A stretch of DNA of 64,000 bases from Progne subis subis (GCA_022316685.1 JAKJHU010000136.1:62001-126000); one strand, 5' to 3'. Positions 20,371 to 32,968 are shown, counted from the stretch's first letter. Numbers and translations are program-made. The notes: generated from the sequence alone by a model not told the origin.

Positions 20371-21972
20371 TCACAGTCCTTTTGCGGCGGTGTCTGCTTT
20401 GTCATTGCCGATTTGGAAGAATCCTTTAACTGGATTGTGGCTATTAACGTGGATGACAGATATGGTGCCTTTTTGCGAAAAGAGTGCTTCTTCAAGCATC
20501 ACGGCCACTGTGGACACAGCCACGCCGGGCTCTGACATGGCTAGGCAGAGCCTGGCTACAAATATAGAGTCAGTTACGATGTTGAGGTGTTCTTCAGGGA
20601 ACAGTCCACACGCCAGTACAACAGCAGCTGCTTCGAGCTGTTGAACTGAGAGCATGGGGTCAGTTGTTTTGATGCATTGCCACTGTTCTTCTGACTGCCA
20701 CACTGCTGCTGCAGTTGACGTTAGCGAAGATACGTCTGTGAAGATCGTCGGTCCTGGCTGTGGTCGGTCGACGATTTTTGGTGGGAGATCAATGTCGACG
20801 ATTGCAAGCAACTGAGTCCAAGGGGGTTTTGCTGCATAGCGAATCTCTCCTCCAAAACCAGCAAGGGCTATGGCTAGATGCTCTGATATTGTTGTCGATT
20901 GCGCAGAAAGCTGCTTGCAGAAGGGCAAATATATCTTAGTGGGTTCAGCGCCTAAGTGCTTCAGGGCAAGTTTCCTGCCTTTCATGATGAGGTTGCCAAG
21001 ACACTGAATTCCTGGGGAAAATGCATGTGACCGTTTTCCTAAGACTGCCCACAGTATCGGTTGAGCTTTGTCAGGTGGCCCTTGGGCCAGAGCTCCTACT
21101 CCTCCTTTCTTTGTAAAGCGGACGTATAAATCGATAGGTGCATCTGCATCCCATCTGGTGAGTGTGCTCCCTGACATTTGCTGTTCGATAAAATCAAGTG
21201 AGCGTGTTGCTTCTGGTGTCAGTGTTTTCTGCTCCCATGAGTTTTTCCCTTTCAAAAGGTCATTCAGGGGGTCCATGACCTCAGGAGGAATCAGGACGAT
21301 GTTGCGGAGCCACTGTAGAGGTCCTACCAGCTGCTGCATGTCATGGAGTGTCTTGATGTCTCGGTGAATTTTTATCTGAGGAGGGGTTATGTAGGAGCTT
21401 GAAATCCCCACTCCTAAGAAAGTTACACATGGTCCCTTTTTAATTTTTGCACTTGCGATTCCAAAGCCATTTGTTTTTAAGGTCTCTGAGACTGTTGACA
21501 CTACTTGGTCTACCTGGCTCGCCGATGGTGCGGCAATCAGGATGTCATCCATGTATTGGACAATGGTCACGGTCGGGTCGCTGCGTCAGACTGGCTCCAG
21601 TGCTCGGTCCACCGTGATCTGACAGATGGTGGACGAGTTGATCATTCCTTGGGGCAGTACTTTCCACTGGAAGCGCAGGTTAGGACACTAGCTGTTCGGA
21701 AAGACGATGGTAAAGGCAAACCGCTCTTTGTCCTCATCATGCAGGGGTATGGAAAAGAAACAGTCTTTAATGTCAAGCACTGCACAGGGCTGCCCTTTTG
21801 GTATCATTGAGTTCATGGGCAGCGAGGTTTGCACGGGGCCCATTGGTTGAATTTTCTTATTTACCTCACACAGATCATGGAGAAGGCAAAACCCTTCGCC
21901 GCTCCGTTTGGGTATCACAAAAACTGGGGTATTCCATGGGCTAGTAGAAGGCTCTACATGACCCTTCTGCAA
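20371..21972 (-). pseudogene. pol: E3 reverse transcriptase and RNase H
   Basis: RT fingers and palm appear in the frame 21972-21688 (PWNTPVFVIPKRSG, then LDIKDCFFSIPLH). The catalytic YMDD and the remaining RT and RNase H follow in one long frame, 21570-20371. RNase H acids are visible in IFTDVSS, LEAAAV, IVTDS and GNDKAD. The short segment between 21688 and 21570, which should hold the LPQG motif, is frameshifted. The long 400-codon frame is otherwise open. Confidence 0.85.
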
Positions 21973-22093
21973 TCGACTAGCTTAAGAAGAGCATCTATTT
22001 GAGGCTTTGACAGGGGCCACTGCTCAACCCACACTGGATCGGACGGCTTCCACATCAGCTTGATCGGTGGGGATGGGCATGCTGCAGTGGCCC

Positions 22094-22624
22094 TTATGGT
22101 AAATTTGTCACCCTGGCTTTTAAAAGGGCTAACGCGTCTCTCCCTAGCAAGTGTGGGACTCCTGACGTGACATATGGAAAAAGGGTCATGGTTTTTCCTG
22201 GTCCTTTTTCAGTGTGAAGCGTAATTGCTATTAATTGGGCACTCTTGCGAGCTCGGCTCAATCCCCCGACCCCACCCACCATGGGTGTGTCTTCTAATTT
22301 CCAATGTGGGGGCCAATTTGTCTCAGAAATAACAGTAACGTCTGCTCTGGTATCGATCAGAAAGGGGACCCTGATGGCAATGTCGTCTAAAACATCATAG
22401 CGAGTACAGATCCCCCATATTCCTGGTGGGTTGTCACACTTCACTGCCAAGGCCACCCAGGGGTCTTGTCCCCAGGGGGTGGTCTTTGCTGTTCCTGGGA
22501 CAGGGACAGATACGGCTGGGTTGCTGGTTGTGCTATAAAGTTGGTAGCTTCTCGTGGGGGAAAAGGGTTTGGGAGTGCCTCGCCCCATTTTGGGTTCGCA
22601 TAGCTGGGCCGCTTCACATCCCAA
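22094..22624 (-). pseudogene. pro: E3 protease region, altered active site
   Basis: This is a 176-codon frame with the aspartic protease core (FLIDTRADVTVI) and the GRDAL flap-end motif. The usual active-site triplet Asp-Thr-Gly reads Asp-Thr-Arg here, so the enzyme is probably inactive. It overlaps the end of gag in another frame, as expected for a betaretrovirus-like pro gene reached by frameshifting. Confidence 0.78.
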
Positions 22625-23453
22625 GTGGGAGAGAGCTGCGTGCGGCCCTGTTGCCCTCTCCCCCTCCCGTTTCCCCGGTTCTTAGACCTACATTCTTCGG
22701 CAAAATGCCCCTTTTTTCCACACACCCAGCATGGCCCCTTAGGTCGTGACTGGTGTGGGGGGACTGGTGTTGAAGGATGCCCCAACTGGGGGCAATCCAT
22801 TGCAACGTGGCCTGCCTGGCCGCACTTAAAGCATGCCATTACACTAGTTATTGCGGTACTGGACGGCTGCCTGGATTGGGGCAAAATGTTCCTCTTTTGC
22901 AACATGCCTAATCATGTCTGCAAGGTTGGACCCAGGTGGTAATGACCTTAAAATGCCCTTAGTGGCTGAATTGCATTGTTGGCGCAGGCACTCTGCTAAC
23001 ACAGGACCCTTTGCCTCTGAAGGCAAAGCTGAGGAGTCAAGTGATGCTTGGAGCCGATCTACAAATTGTGTAAAACTTTCACTCTCACTTTGCTTTATTG
23101 TGGACCATGATGATGGTTTAGCAATGACCATGGAAGCAGAGCGGATGGCTTCCCTGGCAGCACGGGTAGTTGTCATGACCTTGTGGGCCCGTAGGCCCTC
23201 GGCTTGTGCCTGGGGGGTGATCATGGTTGGGTCTGTGCCCATGAGCCGCTGCAGGCTGGAGCCATATAGAGGATGATCTGGACCAGTGACCAGAGCTAGT
23301 TGCTTTGCACAATTGTCCTCCCACTCTTGTTTAAAAACTATCATCCCTGTCCCATCAAAAATCAATCTGCAGGTTTGCTTTATGTCAAATGGGAGCATGT
23401 CATCCCCTCCAAAAACACTATCAATGAGAGTGGAAACCATTGCTGAATTGATC
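22441..23453 (-). pseudogene. gag: E3 gag, downstream part (capsid end and nucleocapsid)
   Basis: This is the gag portion lying beyond the E4 insertion. The frame 23440-22844 holds capsid with the major homology region (KQSESESFTQFVDRL). The frame 22905-22441 holds two CCHC zinc knuckles (CFKCGQAGHVAMDC and CWVCGKKGHFAEEC), as in class II retroviruses. The capsid reading frame enters at 23453, continuous with the upstream part that ends at 40044 once E4 and one duplicate are disregarded. A frame change separates capsid and nucleocapsid. Confidence 0.85.
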
Positions 23454-23457
23454 CCTC
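23454..23457. repeat. Target site duplication of E4, left
   Basis: CCTC abuts the TGTGAGG start of E4 and is repeated at 40040-40043. A 4-bp duplication is typical of gammaretrovirus-like (class I) integration. Confidence 0.9.
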
Positions 23458-24344
23458 TGTGAGGAATAAAATAAAAAGGGTGCAGAGTAATAGGAGTTTA
23501 TAATAAGTCAAACGGTTGTCTGTATTAATGTTTTTTGTTGCCAAGGTTAATAAGTTAAACAATTGCCTGTATTAATGTTCCTTGTTATCAGTTCTGAGTA
23601 CCAATGTTATCTGTTCCTTGTACCCCCAGACTACAGTTCTGAACCTAGTGTTGTGCATTCCCCTTTCCTTATTCCAAGTTAGGCTCCAAAACTCCACAGT
23701 TCTTTCCCAGTTCCTCCTTACCTTGTTCCAAGTTAAGCATCCGCTGCTCCCCGGTTGGCCTGCTGAGCTATCAACGCCGCATGTGTCTCATCTGCCACCA
23801 CGTACATCAAAGCACTTGACACCGCCTGCCTCCCACCAGCTCCTCCTCATCTGCTCATCAACTTGAAGGCACTGCCCAGATCCCGACTACTCTCCATCTA
23901 GCACCACCCAGTATGGAAATAAGGGGGACTCCCAAGGTGCACCTCTCAACCGGAAGTGTGGTAAATACCAACAACCCCTAATAACAACGAGCCGACACAA
24001 ACTCCAACAAAATGAGAGGCATCAGCGGGGAAGGAAGACCTTCAAGCATCCGTAAGTCCCTTTTGATGAATCTCTAGGTTCTCACTCTGACCTAAGAAGC
24101 ACCTACTGGGAGACACCCCCCAGGCCAAAACAAGCTAAGAGCGAGACCTAGGGGACTCCTGTGAGGCAAAGCTTCCTGACTCTGCAGGGTGAGCAGCAGA
24201 TTCGTCAAAGACCTCCTCCTCAGTGGTGCCCATTGGGAGCAGCGGTGGCGTAGGCGTTCCCCTGAGCCATTCCTTTTAAAAGAGCTGGAAAATAAAGGCA
24301 TTAAAAGGAGTAAAAACGATCTCCTGCCCTGTTCCTTTATAACA
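23458..24344 (+). repeat. E4 5' LTR
   Basis: The LTR runs from TGTGAGGAAT to TTTATAACA. It is the uninterrupted reference copy for the 3' LTR that E5 splits. Its edges are fixed by comparison with the two ends of the 3' LTR and by the flanking CCTC. Confidence 0.9.
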
Positions 24345-24348
24345 ATTT

Positions 24349-24366
24349 TGGGGGATCGTCTGGGAT
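24349..24366 (+). other. E4 primer binding site, tRNA-Pro type
   Basis: TGGGGGATCGTCTGGGAT lies four bases after the LTR. It differs at two positions from the tRNA-Pro primer site common in gammaretroviruses. Confidence 0.85.
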
Positions 24367-25657
24367 AAGCCATGCCCAGAAGAGGATCCAGAACGGGAAG
24401 GCGCCTCCCGGCCTTGGACCTTTGGGACAGCTGGCTGCTCTGGATCTGAGAACACCAAGGGACACCAGCGGAGATCGGAGAAGGGACAGCGACAACACCA
24501 CCGCTGAAGACATCGCTGAGGAGCGCTGGTAAGAAAACCGGTGGCGGGAGTGGAGGTGTGCGAGTGAGGAGTGACTGAGACGGGGGCCAGCAGCTGGGAT
24601 CCCCAAAGCGAGTGAGGACCCCTCAGTACCTCCAGACTCCTGCGAGTGGGGCTGGCTGGGAACAGGGGGAAGTGAGAGGAGATTTAAAGAGTGAGGCGTC
24701 CCCAGGGGCATAGTGGGCCCCCCCTCCGGACATGTGGAGGCAATATAGGGTGTGAGTGGCACGTCACAGGGAGATTGGTAGAAGGCCCCACTAGGATCCC
24801 CCCCACGAAAGAGAGGAGTAGTGGGTGTGGCTCTTGATTCCCACATTGGTCGGGGTGGCCCCAGGAGAGCATATTATCCGGGTGTGGGACCTGCATTGGG
24901 TGGGGGGGTGGTGTAGATACCCCATCCGGGTGCAGGGTTAAGAGGGTCCACTGGCTAGGATAGTGGCTGAGGTCCTGAGGGTGGGCCGACAGGCTATCTA
25001 GTTGGGGAGTTTTTGCACTGGTTGGGGGTGCCCAGTATAGGGGTACGCTGTCTGGGTGCAGGATAGTGGAGGCCAGAGTGAGTGTGAGGAACCTGCACTG
25101 GTTGGGGGCGCAAGGAGGCACGCTGTCCGGGTGCAAGAGGTCTGCACTGGTGGGGGGACAGGACGCTGTCCAGGTGCAGAGGTGAGAGTGTCAGGGGAGT
25201 CCCAGAGCACGAGGGAGTCAAAGGTAGGGTGAGTGAGTGGATTGCGCACTGCAGATCCAGGCCCTGGTGGTAGGCGGTACCTGGAACCCTGGGCCCTGGT
25301 TGACCGGCCATCTACGGGGGTCTGAGTGATTTGCGGGAGAGGAAGAGGGGATAGTGGCTGAGGCCCTAGGGGCGGGCCCACAGGCTATCCTGAGGGACTG
25401 GCAGTAGTAGAAGAGAGCCAGTTACGAGTCCCCTAGAGTGAGAGGGAAGATAGTGGTCTTGGCCCTGAGGTGGCTAGGTCCCTAAGGAGCGAGTGAGATT
25501 TCAGAGTTTGAGTTGCCCGTCCGTATCTTTCCGTTTGTGCAGGGGCACCTTAATTAATTTAAAGAAAGGTCAGAGAGTTTCTGGTTTGTGTTGCCTTGTA
25601 TTATCTTTTCCGTTCGGGTAAAGGCACCACTGGGATCTTTTGGTTGACCTAGGGAGA
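24367..25657 (+). other. E4 long 5' leader with degenerate repeats
   Basis: About 1.3 kb of GC-rich sequence separates the primer site from the gag ATG. Between about 24850 and 25200, phrases like GCACTGGTTGGGGG and ACGCTGTCCGGGTGCA recur four or five times, forming a degenerate tandem repeat. I see no coding domain. Packaging and splice-donor signals would lie here, but I cannot point to them. Confidence 0.6.
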
Positions 25658-27308
25658 ATGGGTGCGTGCATGAACAGACCACGACAAGCTCAGGAGCAGG
25701 AGGAAGAGAAGGAGAAAGAAAAAGTAACTAACATCCCCCCAGGCTGTCCATTAGGAGATATGCTAGAACAATGGGACAAAAATGAGAAGACCAAGCCCTT
25801 AGATCAGATCAAGATGATTCACTACTGTGTGGAGGTTTGGCCCACCCTAAATCTGCCAGGAAAATGGCCTTGGCAAGGGACCACTGATCCCTGGATGTGC
25901 TCATTATTAAACCAACATCTAAGAGCCCAAGGGAATATCGAAACAGAGCAAATAAAATACTCAGCCTGCTGGCTGGAACTTAATCTTGAAGACAAAAGAG
26001 TAAAGATATTTAAAGTCCAGGAACAAGGAAAGAAAAGTGATAAAAAGAAGGAAGAGGAGCACCCTACTTGGGACCCCCTCGATCGCCTACCTCCCCCATC
26101 TCTCTACCCCGATATCCATCCAAGCCCTCAGCACTCACCAGCCAACCCTCCTCCAATCTCCCTGGTTCCTCCAAATCCTGTGTCCTCCCCCTTGCCATCC
26201 ACACTCCCAGCTCCACCTCCAGACTGGGGATTAAGTCTTCCCATGTCAAGCCCAGAAACCTCCCCCAGTAATAATCATAGTGGAGGTACTCCAACTCAGG
26301 GAGCTGAGAACCTAGAAGGGCCCTATTGTAACACGAGATCCAAAGTGAAACTCTTCCCTTTGAGAGAAGTCCCGATGGGAGGGGTAGGATTTGTTAATGC
26401 CCCCCCTTACAGCATCTGAAGTTCGTAACTTTAAAAAGGAATTAGGGAATCTTGTAGAAGATCCAATTGGAGTTTCGAATCAGATAGATCAATTTCTGGG
26501 CCCTAATATATACACATGGGAAGAGCTGAATTCTATTTTAAAGATATTATTCAGCCCGGAGGAAGGGAGGATGATCCGTACCGCAGGGATGCGGATATGG
26601 GAAAGGGAGAACAGGATTGGTCCTCCAGGAGACTTCAAGCTGCCAATAGTAGACTCCAGATGGAATCCCAACAGAGAAGAAGATAGGAGGAACAGGGAAG
26701 ATTATCGAAGCTTGATAGTGAGAGGAATTAAAGAGTCAGTGCCCCGAAGTAATAATACCAAATTGGCATTCGATAGTATGCAGGGAAAGGAAGAGACCCC
26801 AGCCACCTGGTTAAATAGATTAAAAAGGAATTTTCAATTATACTCTAACATAGATCGTGATAGTCCCGAGGGCCAGATATTACTAAAAACCCAATTTGTC
26901 ACCAAATCATGGCCTGATAGTAGGAGAAAGCTGGAAAAAATAGAAGATTGGCAGGAGAAAGGAATAAATGAGTTGTTACAGGAAGCTTTGAGAGTCTACT
27001 TGAGGAGAGAGGAGGAAAAGACTAGAGCCAAAGCAAAAATAATGGTGGCTGTAGCGAGAGAGAGTATAGGGGCAATTAAAAATCAGGATCCACCAGATAG
27101 AAAGGGCACAAAGTTGAAGGGAGAAAGGCGAGAACCAACCCCACCCTGGAGAACCCTAAAAAGAACAGGGGAAGAGAGGACATGCATTTATTGCAAAGAA
27201 AAGGGACACTTGCGGAGAGATTGCCGGAAAGTGACCTTTGATGAAGCGATTACAAGAGAGCAGGACAAACTGGAGAGGCTGCTAAAGGGAGAAGAGGATG
27301 AAGAATAG
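25658..27308 (+). pseudogene. gag: E4 gag, one frameshift, ends in UAG
   Basis: Gag starts at the ATG at 25658 (MGACMN, a myristoylation-type start). This is preferred to the upstream in-frame ATG at 25640. The matrix region and a proline-rich linker run to 26419. At a seven-C run (26400-26406) the frame shifts, and capsid plus nucleocapsid continue in the frame 26391-27308. A single CCHC knuckle (CIYCKEKGHLRRDC) and an acidic/basic tail follow, typical of gammaretroviral Gag. The frame ends at TAG 27306-27308, and pol continues in the same frame immediately after. Confidence 0.88.
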
Positions 27309-30300
27309 GGGTGTCGTGGCCTCTATACAGTAGGGGACCCCATGTACCACCAGGAAGAGCCCATGGTAAACTTCGAAGTGGGCCCTCATCAAGAGGACTT
27401 TGAATTTCTAGTACACACCGGAACAGATCGCTCCAGTCTTAAAAAACTCCCCACAGGAATGACTGTTAGCATGAGAACCTGTGAGGTAATAGGAGCAGAG
27501 GGAAAACCGTTCAAAGCCCTCATTATAAGTAATGTTAAAGTAAAAGGGAATTCTCGGCAAGTGACTGCTGATTTTATTTACCTACCTGATTTAGAGACTA
27601 ACTTGCTGGGGAGAGATTTACTAGTCCAGTTGCGGGTAGGAGTTATTCCAGAAAAAGGAAAAATGCGAGTAAAAATCATGAAATTAACAGCAAAAGACTT
27701 AGAGGAAATCGACCCGAAAGTATGGGCTGAAGAAGGGAAGAGTGGTTTCTTAGATATTCCACCTATTAAAATTGAAATGCAAACAGGGACTTCCCCAGTC
27801 CGAATAAAGCAATACCCCATATCCCCAGAGGGGAGGGAAGGATTAGCCCCAGTCATAGAGCAACTGCTAGAGGAGGGCATCCTAGAACCATGTATGTCCC
27901 CTCATAATACCCCCATACTGGCAGTAAAAAAGGCCGAAGGGAAGTATAGGTTAGTACAAGATCTAAGAGAAATCAACGAAAAGACTGTCACCAAATACCC
28001 TGTAGTTCCAAATCCTTACACCTTACTCAGCCAAATTCCTCCGGAACACGCATGGTTTACCATCATTGACTTGAAGGACGCTTTTTGGGCCTGCCCCTTA
28101 GCTGAAGAATGCAGAGATTGGTTTGCATTCGAGTGGGAACATCCAGGGAAAAATAGAAAAGAGCAGCTGAGGTGGACTCGTTTACCGCAAGGGTTCACCG
28201 AGTCTCCAAATTTGTTTGGGCAAGCCCTTGAAAAGTTACTGGAACAATTTAACCCTAAGGGGCCAGTGCGGATCTTACAATATGTAGATGACTTGTTAGT
28301 ATCTGGAGAAGATCAGGTCGAGGTGAAGACAGTGAGTATACAACTCTTAAACTTCCTGGGGGAAAAAGGACTGAGAGTATCAAAAAGGAAACTCCAGTTT
28401 GTTGAACAGGAGGTGACCTACCTGGGACATCTGATTGGGAAGGGATACAAGAAATTGAGTCCTGAAAGGATTGCGGGAATTCAAGCCATACCTGCGCCCA
28501 AAACAAAAAGGGATATACGGAAACTCTTGGGCCTCTTCGGGTATTGTAGACTGTGGCTAGACAGATACACTCAGAGTGTAAAGTTTCTTTACGACAAACT
28601 AATTAATCCCGAGCCAGTAGAATGGACAGAAGATGATGAAAATCGATTAAGAGATTTAAAACACAAGTTATCTACAGCACCTGTCCTAAGTCTACCTAAC
28701 CTGAAACAAGAATTCGATTTATTTGTAAATACAGAAGAGGGAGTGGCTTATGGAGTCATAACTCAAGAATGGGGCGGATGTAAAAAGCCTATAGCCTTTC
28801 TATCAAAGCTGCTAGAACCTGTTGCCCGAGGATGGCCAACTTGCTTACAAGCTGTTGCTGCAACTGTGGTACTGGTGGAGGAGACTCAGAAATTGACCCT
28901 ACAGGGGAAGATACGAGTCCAAACACCACACGACCTAAAAACAATTTTAAACCAAAAAGCCTCAGAATGGATAACAGACTCCAGAATATTTAAATATGAA
29001 ATTACTTTGATAAATTCAGAAAACCTAACTTTAACCACTTCAAAAACCCTAAACCCAGCGCAATTCCTTTCTGGAGAACCTCCTCAAGAATTAGAGCATG
29101 ATTGTCTGGAGCTCCTGAAATTCCAAACCAAAGTAAGGGAAGATTTAGAAAACATACCCTTACCCCACAGAAGAAAGTTATTCATAGACAGATCTTCAAG
29201 AGTAATAGAGGGGAAAAGAGCATCAGGATATGCGGTAATTGAAGTGTCAACCAGAGATGATATGAAAACCTTGGAGACAGGAAAATTACCCAGCAGTTGG
29301 TCAGCTCAACTCTGTGAAATCTATGCGTTAAAGAGAGGGCTGGACTTATTAGAAGGGGACCGAGGAACCATATATACTGATTCAAAGTATGCCTATGGGG
29401 TAGCCCACACCTTTGGGAAAATCTGGGGGGAGCGTGGCTATTTAAATTCAAAAGGAAAAGACTTGGCACACAAAGAACTAATAAAAGCCATACTAACATC
29501 TTTACTAAAGCCCCTAGAACTAGCCATAGTACACATAAGAGGTCATCAAAAAGGAGGTACCATAGAAGGGGAGGGAAATCGTATAGCAGACCAAGAAGTG
29601 AAAAAGGCGGCTCAGGGGCCAGGGGAACCTATCAAGGTCTTAGCCCTAAACAAGGTCTCAAGGGAAAGAGAAGAAAGAAAAGAGCCAATATACAGTAAGA
29701 AAGAATTAAAAATAATTGAAGAATTAGAAATGCGACCAGGCAAATATGGAGAATGGGTAACTCCTGATGGGAGAAAGTTTTTAAATAAACCCCTAGCAAG
29801 AAAGATGCTAAGCAAAATCCATGAGTTAACCCATTGGGGTACTCAAGGACTATGTGACCACTTCCTAAGGGAGCATCTATGTATAGGGGTGCATGAGTTA
29901 GCAAAAGCCATAACCCAGGGGTGTATCATTTGCCAAAAAGTTAACCAACGAGCCATGAGAAAGATCCCACTAGGGGGAAGAGAAATAGCTTTGAGACCTT
30001 TTCAGAATATACAAATAGACTTTACTGAAATGCCCCCACTTCAAGGTTATAAACATCTGCTCGTAATAGTAGACCACCTGACTCACTGGGTAGAAGCCTT
30101 TCCAACCAAAAAGGAGACAGCGGAAGTTGTAGTAAGAGCCCTACTCGAACACATAATCCCCCGATATGGCCTTATAAACAACATTGACTCAGACAGAGGA
30201 CCCCACTTCACTGCTCGGGTATTACAAAAGACTGTTGAAGCACTGGGAGTGAAATGGAGACTCCATGTACCATGGCACCCTCAAAGCTCAGGGAGAGTAG

Positions 30301-30874
30301 AGCGGATGAACAAAACCCTTAAAAACGTACTAACCAAGTTAATAGAAGAAACCCAAATGATTGGCTCAGGTGCCTGCCTCTCGCTCTTCTAAGGATTAGG
30401 GCACGACCCAGGTCAGATATAGGGCTCTCCCCCTATGAGATGATGTTTGAACTTCCCTTCTTATTAACACCTTACAGTATGGGGAGTTATCAAGATGGAG
30501 AAACCATAGCACAACAATATCTGCAAACCATTGGAAAGACCCTAGAAAATCTCAGGAAAAAAGGATATGTCCCCCAAACCTCACCTCTTGATTCAAAAGT
30601 TCATCGAATTGACCCTGGGGATTGGGTATTAATAAAATCCTGGACCAATGCCTCATTAACGCCTAAATTTGAAGGTCCATTTCAGGTACTCCTCACTACC
30701 CATACAGCGGTCAGGACTCAAGAGAAGGGTTGGACACATATCACCAGGGTAAAGGGACCCGTTTCACCTCCTACTGAACCATCGAAACCAACCACGTCAC
30801 CTAGCCACACGGAGTGGACTGTAACCCAACAACCCAGTACACTGAAGCTCACCCTTAAGAAGAAGACTAAATAA
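27309..30874 (+). pseudogene. pol: E4 pol: protease, RT, RNase H, integrase
   Basis: Pol follows the gag UAG in frame and stays open to 30392, over 1,000 codons. Protease comes first, but its active site reads HTGT where Asp is expected, so it is probably dead. RT has IDLKDAFW, LPQGFTESP and YVDD. RNase H shows FIDRSS, IYTDSK and a HIRGHQKG region. Integrase has HELTHWG with CIICQ, and the core acids in QIDFT, DSDRGP and RVERMN. A frameshift near 30360 moves the integrase C-terminal domain (FEGPFQVLL, a GPY/F-type module) to the frame ending at 30874. It is one of the better preserved pols in the window, but not intact. Confidence 0.9.
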
Positions 30875-31156
30875 AGACTAAACAAAGGATTACCCAGCAG
30901 TTACTCACCTTGAACGCCAGAGAATAATTGCTAACGAGGTTGTAAAAGTGTTACAGGATTACCTTAATATTATAAGTCATTGTAATTAACATTGTTGTAT
31001 AATCTCTACTCTCCACCTTAAAACTCTCTCATAGGGCACGCTCTAGGGGAACTAAATTAACAACCAAAAATGGGGGGGAGATACATAAAGGGACTGAGGA
31101 TTAGCCCTGAGGAGCTCTAGGATCCAGGAGGTAAGACCAGGTGAGACTGGAACAGG
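30875..31156 (+). other. E4 pol-env spacer
   Basis: This is 280 bases between the pol stop and the env ATG with no open frame of note. Most gammaretroviruses overlap pol and env, so the spacer may reflect decay or family structure. An env splice acceptor may lie here. Confidence 0.5.
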
Positions 31157-32915
31157 ATGGAAACAGTTCACACTGGACTCCTGGGGGGACTAATGTTAGT
31201 CCTGATAGTGAGTGGGTATACCAACGGAGCTTGCTCAAAGTGTTATTCCCCAATCTACGATGGGGAAAACCAGGAATCCTTAATCCTCAGAGTTCATACT
31301 AAAGTGAACCCCACCTGTTTTAATGTTACTCGGCTCTCTCTCTACCTGTGAAGAAGAGGGCAAACAGTATTGGGTAGCAAAGAATGCTGCTACTTTTAAG
31401 CAGCGCCTGACTGGGGAGTGCCCTATCAGAGAGTGGTTTTTTATGGAAAAGGTAAATGGTGTAAAAGGAGTAAAAGATCTTATAAAGGAGAAACCGCTGA
31501 CTATCAAGAGGATGGAAATAGAAGAACCCCTTAATAAAAATTTATTCATTGATTTAGTCAAAAGAATAAGCCATGAGTTTAACATAACTAATTGTTGGAT
31601 CTGTGGTAGTACTCAAATGTCGGATGTATGGCCTTGGGAGGGAATCAGTCTAGCCCCCTTGGATATCCTGAGGTGGAAAAAAATAAAACAAAACCCCCCT
31701 CATATTGGGAAAAGAGAAAAAGAACAATGGGATTTAAAATCTAAAGTTATTGGGGAGGAATGCATACGACATGTAGGGAAACGGTATAAAACCTTCGTAG
31801 GTAAGATGACCTGTAAAAGGTGCCTAACCATACGAGAATGCACTCAAAAGTGGATCCCCAGAGGGCCTGAGACATATTGGGCAATTGGGAAGAAAGAGAC
31901 TGGATGCATTTACAACGAAGGGTACCAATTACACCAGTGTACTGGAAAGGGAATTAATCAGTTTACAGGGCTTAGAGAAATATCCAAATATTGGAAACAT
32001 CCCTTTGACCCCCGGAACACCTCTTGGAGGGCCCGAGAACACCTATTTTGGATATATGGGGATAGAGCCTATACGCACCTTCCCGGGGACTGGGCAGGAA
32101 GTTGCACGATAGGCATTATTAAACCAGCCTTCTTTTTATTACCCTAAGAGTCAGGAAATGAATTAGGAATGCCTTTATATGACCACTTAAACAAGAAAAA
32201 CAGACAAAAGAGAACCATCATAAACAAGGATAGCACTCAAACATGGAAGAGAACAGTTTAGACTCCGGAGGAAATAATCAAAACCTATGGGCCGGCCACC
32301 TGGGCTCAAGATGGATCATGGGGGTACAGAACTCCTATTTACATGTTGAATCGAATTATCAGATTACAAGCAGTCCTGGAAGTCATCTCAAATAGAACAG
32401 CCCTAGTTCTAGATCATATAAATCATCAATTAGCCCAGACTAGAGCGGTAGTATACCAAATCAGGTTAGCAGTAGATTATCTACTAGCTAATGAAGGCGG
32501 TATATGTGGAAAGTTTAACTCATCTGAGTGCTGCTTGGAGATTGACGATAGAAGTGAAGTAATCCAAACTATCTCAAAGGAGATAAGAAAAATAGCATAT
32601 GTGGGCACTCAAGAATGGACTCCCTTCATACACACAGATTGGTGGGACAATTTCTGGTCCCTAAAAGGAGTCTGTCGGAAGAAAATTATCTTTATAGCCT
32701 TAAGTGCAATAGCCAGCCTCCTCCTCCTCCCTTGCATTCTCCCTTGCCTGATTAGAATTGTTACCTCCACTGTACAAGCCAGTATCCAAATGTCAGAAAA
32801 TAACCATGGAAAACCCACAAGTATATTCAAATTAACAACTGACGAAAAAGAATTGGGTTCAGCAGAAAGATTGTGTCATCAATATCAAGAATTAAAAGAA
32901 ATGTCCTGTAAATAA
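31157..32915 (+). pseudogene. env: E4 envelope, several breaks
   Basis: The frame 31157-31351 opens with a signal segment (LLGGLMLVLIVSG) and the first SU cysteines. SU continues in another frame, 31323-32147. A furin-type RQKR lies at about 32205-32216. The transmembrane subunit follows at 32343-32915, with heptads, CX7CC ([10 protein letters not shown]), the anchor ([21 protein letters not shown]) and a cytoplasmic tail. At least one frameshift and stops around 32150-32260 split it. The type is gamma-like, but different from E3 env. It is not expected to make Env. Confidence 0.83.
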
Positions 32916-32951
32916 GAAAAGGAGATTCATGCGGGTTAAAGACCCGATCAC

Positions 32952-32968
32952 AGAAAAAGAGGGGGAAT
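32952..32968 (+). other. E4 polypurine tract
   Basis: AGAAAAAGAGGGGGAAT directly precedes the TGTGAGG start of the 3' LTR, where plus-strand DNA synthesis would be primed. Confidence 0.8.

Noticed and set aside
24684..25381. Overlapping 105-150-codon minus-strand frames in the E4 leader
   Set aside because: They are Pro/Thr/His-rich, lie over a degenerate GC-rich repeat and show no domain. They are best explained by composition.
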